This document shows positions 18,156-32,638 of a stretch of DNA of 64,000 bases, piece by piece. The translations under genes and the position numbers were made by a program. The stretch lies in NCBI GenBank assembly GCA_905250075.1, contig CAJNOP010000057.1:231158-295157 (forward strand). Reading direction: 5' to 3'. Positions within the stretch are counted from its first letter, which is position 1. Each line of letters starts with the position of its first letter. Source of the DNA: Rotaria sp. Silwood1 (taxonomy: Eukaryota; Rotifera; Eurotatoria; Philodinida; Philodinidae). The notes beneath the pieces are model-generated. The model saw nothing but the letters and a program-made list of their open reading frames with translations. It was not told the DNA's origin and made no database searches.

Positions 18156-20126
18156 TACTAAAATACAAAATATATATATGTAAGAATCATTCGTTGTGTT
18201 TTTTCTTCTTTCTTTTTTTTTGTTCTGTCTTTTATTCTCTCTTATTTGTACAGTCATATCGGATGCATAAGAAAAGTTTGTTGTCCTGTTCGTATGTTTG
18301 TTTTCTTGTTTTTTTTTTCTTTTCCTTTGTCATGATATATCTACTTGCAAAATAAACTATGAAAACAAAAAAAAAAGAACTTTTTTATTAATATGATATA
18401 CAATCTTTTTTCTTTCGTTTTGTTTTACTTTAGATTTGAATTTTATTGATTAATTATATACAATTAGTCGATATTTCAAAGTTGTAATAGTAAGCGACCA
18501 GTTTGGTATAGATTTTTTTCGAGTTTTTGCATGCGTCTTTTTTTTGGAGAAAACTGATTATAGAGGTAATTTTTTTCATTTCGTATGACTTGCAGAGATG
18601 TAGGAGGTAATAGGGTAAATCTATGATGAGAATTAGAGTACATCTACAATTGATTCATAACTTTTATGCCTTATGTGCATTTAATTAGTATACAAAGCTA
18701 ATATAGAATTTGTACTCATATGAAATTTTCTATTCAGCGATAGATGCAAATAGAGTGAGAAAGAATATTTATAGAAATAGATAGTGAAATAAAAAGCTTT
18801 CAGCACTATCCCTACGAGATTAAAATATTGAGCACCATAGAGTTACTTTCATCATGGTGAAAAACTTCATCACCCATATAATAGACCAAAAAGTAACATG
18901 TCGAAAAACTTACTGGACCGTTATAAATATGTTCGCATGTCTATTATAGTCTATCAGTAGATTGAAATAGTAGCTACATATTTGTCGAGATCTTTGGGGC
19001 AAACTGAAGAAGATCAGTTCATTTTCTTACCATATACTTCAACACGCAACTCTGATGTATTTTATTTGATTTCGAAAATGTTTATAAAAAAAGAAAAAAA
19101 CAAGTTACGATGGAGTATATTGAGTTGTGCTCTTAGTAGAACCCGTCGGATTCAACCCTACGAGTTCTAGCTGTTACTCTCGTTAGTAAAAATAGTGGGA
19201 GCATTGAAAAAATAGCTGCAAACGATCATGGCTTTGTCATAGATTTTAACAGTTCAATTTTTTTTAGTAGTGCTGTTGATGTAGAATATATGACCTACAT
19301 TATCTATGTCTCTTCTACCTTAACAAGGTGATGTAAGTAATGTAGGTTATATAGGTCATGTAATCATGATGGATACAAAAGCGATTCTACCATAACTTTA
19401 GGCTACAGAATAATCTGAATTACGACATATTATATTTTAGATTGTGATTATGAAAAAGTACTTTCTTTCTATTTCTTTAAGAGTAGCTCATAGGCAAAAT
19501 GAATATCATCAACAATAGACATTTTATTGTTGCTTAATACTAGAGAATAGAGTTTTTTTTTTTGTTTTGTACGAATATCTTCAATAGATGTTTATTACAA
19601 TACTTTGTTGAAAGATTTCCATTTAACAGAACTTAAAACATTTTTTAATTACATAAAAGTTTAGACTCAATAGTGGATGATGTCTGATATTTTTCAAAAA
19701 AAAATTAATTATAACGAAAATCTTTTCTAATTTTGAGAATGTATTTAAACAAAATTAATGTAGCGTCATCGCTATATAGAAAAACGATAGGTATTTTTAT
19801 TTTTGTTTTTGTCAAGAATAATCAGCTGATCGAATTTATACTTGCAGTCATTCTTGATAATAAATGTGTCATTTTATTATTGATTCATTAGAAAAAAAAA
19901 AGATACAATTTAAGTAAAAGCTTTCCTTTTTTAGCATGTTTGTTTTTATAATCTGATAGAAAACAAAAAAATACTGACTAAATTAATATTTTAGATGTGT
20001 TTTGCCGATCAACAACAGCTCTACATTAGTCATTTGAAAAGAAAAACATTATAAATTCTTTTTGATTTCTTCTAATCAATTCCATTTTTATACAAGAAAA
20101 AACAACAAATTAGATTAATAGAAATA
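18156..20126. other. Intergenic between MATH-BTB and beta-TrCP genes
   Basis: 3' flank of the MATH-BTB gene, then AT-rich sequence. A weak imperfect palindrome lies near 19275-19370 (ACCTACATTA facing TAATGTAGGT). No supported gene; the open frame at 18982-19170 has no homology that I recognise. Confidence 0.55.
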
Positions 20127-23100
20127 ATGACATCAAACTTAGGCAATGATATCAATAATGATGAACATTCACCAATGCTTACATCATCGTCGTCATCATC
20201 GTCATCATCAAATTGTTTATCAGCATTTATAAATAGTCATACAAATAAAAATTCCACAAATGATTATGAAAAAATTAGTGAACGTTTTTTAACTATATTT
20301 TCAACATGGGATGATCGTGAACAATTAATATTTGTTGAAAACCTTCTCAAACGTATGCATAATCATCAACATGGACAAATTAATACATTTTTATTACCTA
20401 TGTTACAAAGAGATTTTATTGGACAATTAGCTGGACGTGGACTTGAACATATAGCTGAGAAAATTCTTGGATATTTAGATGATCAATCATTAGTGTCAAC
20501 AGAACTTGTTTGTCATGATTGGTATCATGTTATATCATCAGGTATTACAAATAGAAATTTTCGAGTTCGTCTATATTTGCATCATACTTCGAATTCAAAG
20601 ATTTACATTGTGTGGAATACAGATCTGTATACTGATTAAGAGATCTATGATCATTGTTCACAATGTTGAAAAATAAAATCAGCAAAAAATTTTTCTCAGT
20701 ATGATGAAGAAAAAACTTCGAGAGATTTAGAAAATATTTATTTAATAATTAGATCTCTTGAAAGAATTTCTAAGAAGTTAAAAATGATCTTAAGAGGTAG
20801 CTTCTGCTCTATAAGTTGATGTGTTAATAAAGCATTCAATATTTCATGGAATAAATCTTCATTTTTCAAATACCATCCTCAATCTTTCACGGTGTTGTAT
20901 ATGATTGAATCACCACATATCTACAAATAGGGATTCGTGAAAACTCAAATAGAAATCATGCTTCTGTCAAACAGACGACTAATAGTTGTTTTCCAAATTA
21001 AACTTTAGACTTGATTTAAAATCAAGTTTACAACGGAATACAGAAATTCCACACTCTCATGTCTCTTGTTTTAAGTTTAATTTCATTTGCATGAACATAA
21101 CCAAAATTGTGCCATACGGTTGAAGTGGTATTATTGTTGATGTGATCCTTATTTTTGAGCTGAATCTTATTGAAGAAAAAAAAAATTAGATCAGAATCTA
21201 GACATTTAGTATTCGTAGGTCAACAAAAATGTGTACCTCTAGCTCTCTAATTACAAATATTTTACTTTCTATGAAATAAAACTTGACAATTTGATTATGA
21301 TAGATATGTCGATCATTCATTGAGAGAAAATAAGTTGTAGCTATGAAGTATAGCATTTTTTCATTTACTGTAACAAATTCTATCTGACAGTTTTTGTATT
21401 ACAAATAAATAACTCATTATATGTTTGTTTATTCTTATTCTTGAATACTCATGTCGAAATCGATTATATCAATTATCAAAATGTTTAAACTCAGTCTAAA
21501 ATGATACTAATAATGAAAACAAAACAAAATCATTGATTATAATTATTATTTCTTTTTCTTTTAGGTATGCTATGGAAAAAACTTATTGAACGTAAAGTTC
21601 TATCAGATTCATTATGGAATGGTCTTGCTAAACGTCGTGGTTGGACAAAATATCTTTTTCGTCAGATATTAACATCAGGCGAAAGTCAAAAAACTCATGA
21701 ATTCTATCGTAATTTATATCCTAAAATTTTACATGATATTAAACAAATTGAAACAAATTGGCATACAGGAAAATTTCAATTAGAAAAAATTCAATGTCGT
21801 TCACAAAATAGCAAAGGTGTTTATTGTTTACAATATGATGATGAAAAAATTGTTAGTGGTCTTCGTGATAATACAATTAAAATTTGGGATAGAAAAACAC
21901 ATCAATGTACAAAAGTATTAACAGGACATAATGGAAGTGTTTTATGTTTACAATATGATGAAAAAATAATTGTTACAGGTTCATCTGATTCAACTGTACG
22001 TATATGGAATGTTAAAACAGGAGAATTAATTAATACATTATTACATCATTGTGAAGCTGTTTTACATCTTCGTTTTTCTGATGGTACTATGGTAACATGT
22101 TCAAAAGATCGTTCAATAGCTGTATGGCAAATGAATTCACCAACAGATATAACTATTCGACGTGTACTTGTTGGACATCGAGCGGCAGTTAATGTTGTTG
22201 ATTTCGATGAAAAATATATTGTTAGTGCTAGTGGAGATCGAACAATTAAAGTTTGGGTTAGTTTATATTTATATAAAAGTTTATTTCATTAGAAATACTT
22301 TTTTTTTTTTTCGTTCTTGTTGTGAAACACGATTTCAGAGGAGTGTTGAAGTAATAGAGAAGATCCTCCTACATCACAAACAGTATATAAATAATTTCTT
22401 GTTATAAAATGCAAACTATTTTCTTATTGGATTCCTGAAGGATTAAGGCGCTCTCACTCCTCTTAAAAATTGATCTCGGACGACGTTTATTTAAACTGTA
22501 TGAAACGTTTAGTTCTATAACATAATGTTTTTGCGAGATATTCAATTAATCAAATTCAAAAATAGCTCATTTAGCAACGCAAAAGTCTCTTGAGACCTGT
22601 AATCTATAGATTTCATTTTTTTTCTGTTTGAAAGAGTTTGACAGAGCCCTTCCTTTCACGGAAATAAAAGCTCATTGTCTCCATAGCTGACATTTTAATT
22701 ATCAAAGTACTCTTTTATATAATAGTAAGAAAGTTTAATTCACAAGTATGACTTTGTCATGTCCTACATCTTGACAAGATCTTTCAAACAGAAAAAAACG
22801 CCATTGAATACAATGAAGCCTCTTCGAGAATTCTCGAATGCACGATCAAAAAACAGAAATATAGAAAAAACAAAAAATATTTTCCACTCCATTTGTTGAA
22901 GAAAAGAAAACGTGCCAAATAAAAAAATCGTATTATTTATGAAACATCAGCCTCGAGAAATCTTTCCATGCATTTATCTCAGTTTTCATGACTTTGCTGA
23001 AAATTGACTTTTATTGACAAGAGTCTTAAGTAAAACTATACTGAAGAAATAATATGTTCAAAAAGTGATAGAATAAAACAATCTTCTGATAATTATCAAC

Positions 23101-23671
23101 AGCAACTATATCGTATTTCACATTGTAATTTCGCAGAAATTGTTCTAACAGTTATTTTTTCTTAAATAGGATACAACAACTTGTGAATTTGTACGGACAT
23201 TACTTGGACATAAACGTGGTATTGCTTGTTTACAATATCGTGATAAAATTGTTGTTAGCGGTTCATCAGATAATACAATTCGTATATGGGATATAGAATG
23301 TGGTGCATGTTTACGTATTCTTGAAGGACACGATGAACTTGTACGTTGTATTCGTTTTGATTCTAAACGAATTGTTTCTGGAGCTTATGATGGTATGAAA
23401 CGAATAAAAGGAAAATTTATTCTATTGATTTGTCTTTTTTTTTATAATGATAGGTAAAATCAAAGTTTGGGATTTAGTAGCTGCACTTGATCCACGTTCA
23501 CAATCATCATTATGTATATGTACATTAACTGAACATACAGGACGAGTATTTCGTTTACAATTTGATGAATTTCAAATTGTATCAAGTTCACATGATGATA
23601 CAATACTTTGTTTTAATTTTCTTAATGATACAACAATAACAGATCATACAACAACGATAACAACATCTTAA
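20127..23671 (+). CDS. F-box/WD40 protein, beta-TrCP/Slimb family
   Basis: Substrate receptor of an SCF (Skp1-Cul1-F-box) ubiquitin ligase that reads phosphodegrons of proteins such as beta-catenin and I-kappa-B. Four exons (20127-20541, 21565-22256, 23170-23392, 23454-23671) give 515 aa, close to human FBXW11/BTRC. A Ser-rich N-terminus is followed by the dimerisation helix ([20 protein letters not shown]), the F-box ([20 protein letters not shown] to [20 protein letters not shown]), a linker, then seven WD40 blades starting at [20 protein letters not shown]. Many blade sequences are almost identical to the human protein, including [24 protein letters not shown] and [20 protein letters not shown]. 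The last blade reads [15 protein letters not shown] where IWDFLND is expected, so its Trp-Asp is lost. Introns 1 (20542-21564) and 2 (22257-23169) are about 1 kb and show nothing recognisable. Confidence 0.95.
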
Positions 23672-26600
23672 TATTAATAATGATGTATATGTTTCTATTA
23701 TCATCTCATGTCTTTTTTTTTTCTTTTTTTTTCGGCTTGGTCTTTTATTCACTCATATAGTTTACTTTTTTTCTTTTGTCTTCCTTTTCTTTCATATGTC
23801 TATGTTTATATTGTCGTTTTTAATGTGCAGTGTCCTTTTTCTTTTTCTTTTTTTTTTTTCTTCAGTGTATATTCGATCAGGATACAAAAATGAAAAGAAA
23901 AACCATATGTAAGAGGCTTACTAACAGCATTTTTTGAACAATTTTTTCTTTATTATTTAATATAATCAAATGATGAATGATGAAAAGAACAAAAAATTTA
24001 CATAGAACGACAAAAAATTGATTGATGTCAGTTAAAAAAGGGTCATTGCAAAATAAATGAAAAATATTATATATTATTCAAGGAATTCATCGAAATACAA
24101 CGAACCAATAAATACTCGAGATTTCTCATTATTTATAAGTGTCCTTGACAAAAACACATGTTGAGCTGATCTGCAATCCATCAACAAATTCTTTCTATTG
24201 TTATAAAAATACTGACAACATTAATAATAATAATTACCATTGTAGATAGTACATTGTAGAGACACATAATATTGCTATATACTTTTATAGTTCTCATTTT
24301 TCAATTGAATATGAATTTTATCTTTGATCGATGATTAATATCATTCGAAAATTCGAAAAGATATTACTAATTTCTAAATAGTAGACATGAGCGGAACTAG
24401 TCGTATTTGATTTCGGGACTATCTTGTCTATATGTAAACGAATCAAAAGGAAATCCAAATAATACTTTCTAATTAACGTGATCTGAACGTTTTCTAATTC
24501 ATTATGGCATCGTACCATTTTGTCTTTATCATCTCTATGGATAAGCGTAGTTAATTCTTTAATAGGTCTATATATATATATTTAATAGACGAACTGGATT
24601 TTAAAACTAATGAATGGTTATAGAGTTCAACAAATCAATTAATTAATATGTAGTTTAGAAGTATTTGATATTTAATATATTCACTTATAATCTTCTATAA
24701 AATATTTACATTCTATTCAAGTTTCATATTTTGAAAAATTAATTTTATCATGTTTGACATATTAACTTTGATCATATGGAATTTCCCATTATTTGCTTTG
24801 CTTATTTGTTAATAAATAATTCTAAGGAATAAATATCATGCTCAATGTCATCAAAAATATTCTCTCTTCATTTTGTTATTCCTTTGTTCACAAAATTTTT
24901 CAATCAATTATATATATATATATAAATATTATTTGATGGAACATGTTTTGTTTTTCATATGCAATGATATATCTAATGATTAGTGTAATTATAATAGAAA
25001 TAAATGATATCTTTGTATGAATTTCTTTATATTAATGATAGTTGAACAGCATTCTGAATGAGAAAAATAATCATTAAATATTTTAAGCATGTTTGTAAAT
25101 TGTTGTTTTTGGTTAATTCGTTACAAATATTTATTTGTTTTACAAAAAGAGAAGCCTAATTGTCGATGCATTATTGATATTAAGAGACTTTGCATGCAAA
25201 TAAGATTGATGTTCTTTGCAATGTCAATAAATGAATAATTTATCTTATGCTATTAGTTAACATAGAATCATATTCATCGTTAGTGTCTGTCTGTCTGTCT
25301 TTTTCCTCCCTTGAATAATACTGATTTTGTATTGACTATTGCATATATATGAAGTTTATTATAGATGAACTAAGTATTTCCTTTTTATATTCATTTAGAA
25401 AAAAAAAGAAATTATTTTTACTATTTTTTACAGTATTGTTCATCGAATAGTTATAGAATTGATGAACTATTTATGATTATCTCTCTGTAGAATAAATTTA
25501 GTAAAAAAAAATCTTTCATTTGAATATATCATCTAATGAAATTTTTTATTTATTCATATAATATCCTGTTCATTTTGTGTAATTAAAAGTTCATCAATAA
25601 AATATTATCATTTCCTATGACTTAAAATACGTGATTGCTCAAAAGTAATGTATGACGTTTTTCATAATAGAAATATACTCGAAACTTCAAGTACCATATG
25701 ATTATACTAAGTAACCTTAACAAGCTATCTATTTTTATTATTAACTTGTATGATGAAAATTAGTCTTGACATGAGTTTTTCTTGCTTAATTATACGAAAT
25801 AGATGTTATGTATAGACTAACTTTATTATTATTATGAATCTATTTAAAATAAAAGCAAAATTCTTTGCATAATTATAGTTGATCTCTTCCTATGAGACGA
25901 TCTAGAAAGTGTAATTAAGATACATTGAAAGAGATGACTAGACTATGACAACTACAATCAATTTCTTCATTTATTATTTTTTTTTCGCTAAAGGTTTTTC
26001 TTTCTTGTTAATTTTCTCTTTCATCATGTTGTCAAATCCTTTTTTTTTCTCGATAGAGAATACATTTCTTGATTCAATAGATCTTGATGGATTCTTTTAT
26101 ATTAAGCTCTTAACAAAAGCTTCGTTGAGTAGCTCTATATATAAAAATAAATGAAATTTCGTAGAAAATTTACGATGATAGTAATAAAAATTCTTCTTAG
26201 CCCTATTTTTTTTTCTATACTTAATCTATGTGATTGAGTGCAGGAGAAAAAAACACATTTGGTAGTATATATCTTGTTTCTATTGAGATGTAGGTTCCTT
26301 TCTTGCGCGGTTCATATACTACCCTATTCAGAGACAAGAGACGTGAGTGTTGAAAATTCCAGTGACATTGATGACAACATTGACAAGACGACGATAAATT
26401 ATTCATGTAGAAACATTGAAAAGCACATATTTCTTCTTTTTCTGAATTTTCTATCCCTCTCAATATCTCTCTCTCTCTCCTCGCTACTTTCTTGATTGCC
26501 CAAAGGCCTTGGAAAAGAAAAAAAGAAAACACTTTGGTTCTGAAGACAAACATTGCACCATATAAAAAAAAAGTGGCATGTCTATTATTTTGAGTTCCAT

Positions 26601-26946
26601 ATGTTACTAGAATTATTTTCTTTTTTCTTCTTCATAGATTATTGTGTGATTTCATTATGAAATATATACCGATAAAAAATGATGAAAGACTTTTGAACAT
26701 TATGTTTTTTTTTGTGTCTGTCATTAGGTCAATATATGTGCAAAACAAATTTGTTGTATCGATCATCAGTAGCATCATCACCACCTTATAGTAACAGAAG
26801 ACAGGCGGAGAAATAAGAACACGACATAAGATATTCTATTTGATATCTTTTTTCTTAATACTTTCCGCCTACTAAAAATGCCAAAGGACATGGTATAACT
26901 GTCACACAACTATTTCTTGTTTTATTTATACTGCTTGTTAGAAATA
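23672..26946. other. Intergenic between beta-TrCP and GPCR genes
   Basis: T-rich 3' flank with AATAAA at 24052-24057, a GTCT microsatellite at 25284-25301, and AT-rich sequence. Open frames at 23708, 25945, 26221 and 26238 are compositional and are not supported as genes. Confidence 0.55.
25284..25301. repeat. (GTCT)n microsatellite
   Basis: Four consecutive GTCT units seen directly. Confidence 0.8.
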
Positions 26947-29900
26947 ATGATGCATACCTCAAAACCATCAAACGTAAGTTTTGTCAGTAATAATTGTTAT
27001 TTTTGTTGTTTTATGTATGTATAAATTTGAACTTTTTTCTTTTTAATTAGGCTTATACAAATTATTCTGAAAATTTTCGAGGATATGTTTCAAATGAAAC
27101 AATTATTTCATCATTAAATACTCGATATTTATTTGTTATTCGATGTTTAAGTTTCTATGCTCTTCTTCTTATAATTGTTGGTACAGTGGGAAATTTATTA
27201 ACAATTATTGTATTACTAAGACGAAATCTCCGTCGTTTAGTAACTATACGATATTTAATTGTAGTTAGTATATGTGATACAATATCACTTTATGGTTGGA
27301 ATTTAAATGACTTTTATAAATTTAATCTTAGTCCAGATAATGATAATATAGAAGAAATATCAATTACACATTGTCGAGTTATATCATTTATGACATTTGT
27401 TAGTTTACAATTATCAAGCTGGTGTTTAACTGCGGTTAGCCTTGGTAAGAAAATAACATCAACAAATAACTCAATTTCGTTCAAACCTATTTCCTATGAG
27501 TAAAAAAACATTTTTCTACGAACAATTGATCATTAGGGGGAGTACAACATTTCTTATAATGAAACTATTTATGTTAAAAGTTAATAACGTTAGACACATT
27601 CGGGTTTAACTAAATTCCTAATTTGGCATGCTGGAACCGAGAAATCCAAATGTTAAGGTTTTCACACCGTACATAGCATGCTCACAAATGAAAACTTCAA
27701 TAGAATTGTTTTTTTTTGTCGTAGTTGGATAGAACTAATAGAATGGCAGCAGAAAAATTATGTTTCAAATTAAGAAAGTATATCTCATAAGAAAAGAGCA
27801 AGGTACCATTACTTTGAAGTACACATGGAAATAGACGAAAAATTTCTAATTTTCGTACGGCATTTTTTTAATTTGAAACATTTTTTCTGATGGTTGCCAA
27901 CACCTTAAAATTTGAGCATCTTGATCAAAGCACTCCAACAGCACTCTTTACTTTCAATTAGTTATTTTGGTAATGATTGTTTTAATTTCACTCGAACGTA
28001 TCTAATCTTATTAACTTACAACACAAACATCTGTATTGTTAATATTCTAACGGATAATCGAAAAGTAATCAGAATAAAATTCTCATTCTTTTGTCAATGT
28101 TTCTTAAGAAGTCTGCAGACATTGGAAAACATCGAGTTAGAATTAGAATTTTGCCTTCATTTCAAGTATGAATTCAAACTTTTAGTGTAACTTTTGGTTT
28201 AGAAGTCCATAAATTAATTTTTGGATGAACTTTAGCATACCAAAAATTATTTAAAGTAGCAGTAAAAACTATTTGTGAAACAGCGAATGAAAGGGCAAAC
28301 ATTTCTCATTAAAATAATATACTAATGATTTATTTGCTCTAAGTCATTTGCTATCAGAGAGTTCTTTGTTTAGAGACACTTTCAATCCAGGCAATCTCCT
28401 TGATTTCTATAGAAATCAGACTTTCAAAGAAAACTGCGGCATTCTTAACTAACCAGAAGTTCTGCTAAAATATCGAACCCATATTCGACACGAACATAAA
28501 ATTTTAAGTTTAATCGAATATTTTCAAATTTCATCAGGCTTCTTAACAAGGTTCAAAAATGAATGAACATTTTATTCTAATAACTTTTCAGTCATCCGTT
28601 AGTTAAAATATCCTTATTTTTCATTAATAAAATACTGACTTTGACATTCTTTTAGTTAGTATTGAGTTACAATAATGACAAGTTAGACGAGACAGTGATA
28701 TGATATTTAATTTCACATGATGAATTTTATTGTTTACATAAAAAAAAATACCAGAAAATTTTAAATGTAATAGCAGAAATACATAAAAGAATATTTATTG
28801 ATATGAACTTCCGATTACTAAGACTATAATTTATCACATGACGGAAGTATCCGTAGGGATTCATATTTGTTAAATTATGTCTTGAATATAAAGAGAAAAA
28901 CTCAAAATTAAAATAAAGATTCAGAGCTATTGATATTCTCTATAGAAAAGCGAAAGCTTTGGTGAATTTTCACTCATGAGTGAGATGTTGCAAAGTAAAT
29001 CGAATAAAGAGGCTTTGTCAATGAAACTCTTCAAAGCTCAAAACGTCACGATTTTTATAATCATAATTAGTTTATTTTCTTTAAAATACTTCTTTGCATG
29101 ATAAAAATACATGAAAACTATCATTATTCTGTAGAAAAGGTCGATAGATCCAAATGCTTTCGAGCATATTTTAATTCTTCGTCTTTTCTTTTTATACGCC
29201 CGAAAAATGAGCTCAAAATTAATGCATAAACTTGAGCAGTTCCGCCATTAGTTCATTCAAACATACAAGGTTAAATTGACATACAGCGCGCCTCAATTGA
29301 TTTTCCCCTCTTGATATTTTTTTGTTATTATTGCTATACCTCTTTTATTTATTAACCTATTATATATAGGAAGAAAGTCCGGAACGCGCTGCATCTTTTG
29401 GTATATTTACATTTAACATCAAATACAATTTAAAGTGCAAGAGATGTATTAGAAAAAAAAGTGACATTTTTTCCACTACAATACCTGGTGTCCAAAATGT
29501 TGTAACAGTTTTTATTTCGCGTATATCTCGGCTTTGGTAAATGATAATATTTTAAATTTTTTTCCAGAAGATGCGCCGTGAAAAGCTCTACAATAGCTGT
29601 ACGATCAAATTCCTTTTTGCCTGTTCTGATGGTTTTTCTTATACTCAAAATGAACAACTTACACGGCAGTGTCACTTCCATCATATAGAAAATATTTTGA
29701 GGACTTTTCTGATTCGCTATAGGATTTGGTCTATACGTGTTTTGTAGAGCTTTCAACGGCACATCTTTCAAAAACAAATTCAATATTCCATCATTGTCTC
29801 AAGTCAAGATATATACAAAATAAAAAGTCTTTCAAACATTTTCAATATGATGGATAGTAGTACTGTCATATGGGTTTTTCATTTTGAGTATAAGAAAAAC

Positions 29901-31107
29901 CATCAGAACAGGCAAAAAGGAACTTGATCATACAGCTTTTGTAGAGCTTTTCACGGCGCATCTTCTGGAAAAAAATTCAAAATATTTTCATTTACCAAAG
30001 CCGAGATATACGCGAAATAAAAAATGTTACCATACTGTGGACACCCTGTATTAAAAAAATGTCACTTTTTTTTCTAATACACTTTTTAGACTTTAAGTTG
30101 CATTTGATGTTAAATGTAAATATACCAAAAGATGCAGCGCGTTCCGGACTTTCTTTCTATATATGATAGGTTAATAAATAAAAGAAGTATAGCAATAAAA
30201 ACAAAAAAATATCAAGAGGGGAAAATCAATTGAGGCGCATTGTATATTTTGTTTGATTAAACAAAAGTTTTCGAAAAACGATTTCTGTTTCAAAAAAATA
30301 AACATTAAATATGATTTTATTTTGATAGATCGTGCTTTAAATCTTTATTTTCTACATTGGAAACAATCCTATGGAAAACTAAAATATACAAAATATTATA
30401 TTAGTATTTTAACATTTATTTGTTTTGCATTAAATAGTCATATATTATTTTTAAATGGTTACGTTACATCAGCTGGTAATATAAAATGTTATGCAACACA
30501 AAATAATCCCGGTTATATATATCCACAATGGGAACGTGTTCATTTAGTTCTTTATAATTTATGTCCATTTGCTATAATGTGTATTTGTAATACATATATC
30601 ATTGTTATAACAGTTCGATCAAGTCGTAAACAAACTGAATCGATATCACCAAATGTACAACGAAAAAATTTTGAACGTTATCGACAATTAACTGTTTTAC
30701 TTATTATAGTTACATTTGCATTTGTTTTATTAACACTTCCAGCATGTATTTATTTTGTTTTTTTTCGTCATAATCTTGAATCCAAAACCGAACGTACCTA
30801 TCGTTATATGATTCAAATATCATTAAATTCCGTTCAATTTACGTCACATGGAATAAATTTTTTTCTTTATTGTTTTTCAGCAAAAAGTTTTTTAAATGAA
30901 TTAAATGATATGTTTAATGAATGTTTGACGTGTTGTCAAAATAATGATGAACAATGGTCATTTATTGGTATAAGAACTAATCATCAATATCATGTTCCAA
31001 CATTAGAACATCAACGAACTGATCATGGAAGAGAAATGCAAATGAAACATTATAAATTTAAGTTTTTTCCAGAATTTCAATCACCCAGTGAACCACAATC
31101 GACTTGA
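26947..31107 (+). CDS. Rhodopsin-type (class A) GPCR, probably peptide or orphan receptor
   Basis: Seven-transmembrane receptor; ligand unknown. Three exons (26947-26973, 27051-27444, 30329-31107) give 399 aa. TM1 contains the GN motif (IIVGTVGNLLTIIVLL); TM2 the SICD aspartate; a cysteine precedes TM3 (ITHCRVISF) and pairs by family convention with the ECL2 cysteine in NIKCYATQNN. The TM3 end reads VSLDRALNLY, so the DRY box is DRA, and the intron splits this Asp codon. TM5 is YNLCPFAIMCICNTYIIVIT, TM6 LTVLLIIVTFAFVLLTLPAC, and TM7 ends GINFFLYCFSAKSF, a variant of NPxxY with Pro replaced. This NFFLYC ending resembles invertebrate FMRFamide-like and orphan receptors. No signal peptide; one potential N-glycosylation site in YTNYSENF and another in SNETI. 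The 2.9-kb intron before the third exon carries a nested fold-back transposon. Confidence 0.9.
29284..30242. mobile_element. Tc1/mariner-type fold-back element, possibly nested, in GPCR intron
   Basis: A 959-bp inverted-repeat element flanked by TA on both sides (29282-29283 and 30243-30244). Terminal sequences CAGCGCGCCTCAATTGATTT and its near-exact complement at the right end define the termini. The arms stay homologous inward for several hundred nucleotides. A second pair of termini of the CAGGGTGTCC type lies inside (about 29485 degraded as CCTGGTGTCC; about 30050 as GGACACCCTG), so this may be one mariner MITE inside another. The open frame at 29430-29783 comes from the arm and has no transposase features. 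TA target duplication and CAG termini fit Tc1/mariner; this assignment is inference. Confidence 0.85.
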
Positions 31108-32349
31108 AAAATAAAAAAGTTACTTTTTTTTTCTTCTAAAATTTGTACACATGTTGATTTTATTGTTTTATGCACTTCATTCTATGCGAATAAAAATAAA
31201 TAGTGCATTATTCTTTTAAGCTAATCTTACACGTTTTACTTTGTTTATAAGATTAACTATATGTATGTATGTATGTAGGTACGTATGTTGTTCGTTCTAT
31301 TTATTATGTGATCGAATTTCATCATTTGTTTCTTTAGCTGTTCTGTTTTATCTTTGATTTCTTTTATTTTTTGAATCCTTAGTAATTTATATTACAATTG
31401 TGCATCCTATATTAAGTTTTATTTTTTAAGATGAAACTGCATGTCGTAAATAGATCTAGCAAATAGTATTTCTTGTTATTTTTTTTCTTGTCATAGTATT
31501 ATACAAGTTTATTTTCTTTTGATCGTATGACATCAAATTATAACATGAATAAGTCCAACAGACATTAAAATATGTATTTAGTAAAAAAAAAAGATATTCA
31601 TTCTATTTTGAAGACATACAAAATAAATATTTAACTAAAGGCAATTTTTTAAATATTATTTGCTAAATTTTTTGGTAAATATTCAAAAAATCTGTCGAGT
31701 AGAACTTTTTGGTTATAAAGAGTGTCCGACAATAATTGAGGATAAGGTGTCAACGATATTTTTCAACGTTTTTCTTGGCATAGTAGTCTAAATTTTTTTT
31801 CATACATGTATACCCAATCCTGTGCCTATCTTCGTTTTGTATATTATCTGTTTCTTTGTATCATTTCTGTCATCAAATACTTTTTCATCATCCTATTTTT
31901 TTTTCTATTAATAGTATCGGCCATATGTTAAGAAAATGATGATAAAGTCCCATAAGTTCATATTTTTTTATATTGTTTTCTATGATGAATATACCATTAA
32001 AATAATAAATTAAAATGTGTCCATATTTTCTTGTATTTATAGCATTAGTCATTATTGTAAGCTTTGATTGTTGTATTTGAAAAAGATACGAAATAAATAA
32101 GCTTTCAGATAACTAATAAACTAATATGTACTTTGGTGTCCGATATTCAGCTGTGATATACATATTTAATCAAGATCTATAGTTTTCAACAGTTTCAGCT
32201 TTGAAATCGATTGAAACTATCGGAATCTTAACAAGTCGAAGAATTAGGAATTCTCGAATTTAGCCAATATATCGCTTTTGTTGAAGTTCTATTGGTGAAA
32301 GTCCCATTTAAGAATTAAATGTATTTCAATCATCATAGATTTTGATTGT

Positions 32350-32638
32350 ATTGCTTTATTAAGAGATGTTCCACGAAAATATCAAATATTTTCGACTATC
32401 AAAAAACATGGGAGTCAACCGATTTTGGATTTGACCACCTAGGAATTTCAGACCTTATCTACCATAGATGAATCCAAAATATTATGGTCTAAAGATTTAC
32501 CTCTGGTTCGCTAGGGCTGTCCTACCACAGACACCCTCAAAAATAGCTCAAAAAAGTGTGAAAAATTGACCTATATTTTTTTTGAAATTTTTTGGTTGCA
32601 AATTTTTCATTATTCAAATTGAGTCATATACCAATCGG
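32350..32638 (+). repeat. Dispersed repeat, copy 1
   Basis: About 290 bp that recurs at 41716-42001 with few differences in the same orientation, for example AAAACATGGGAGTCAACCGA against AAAACATGGGGGTCAACCGA. Beyond 32638 the two copies stop matching. Non-coding; family unknown. Confidence 0.9.

Noticed and set aside
19275..19370. Small palindrome as a MITE
   Set aside because: Pairing is short and imperfect with no termini or target duplication.
29430..29783. Possible transposase fragment in the GPCR intron element
   Set aside because: The frame lies in an inverted-repeat arm and shows no DDE/D or DNA-binding motif.
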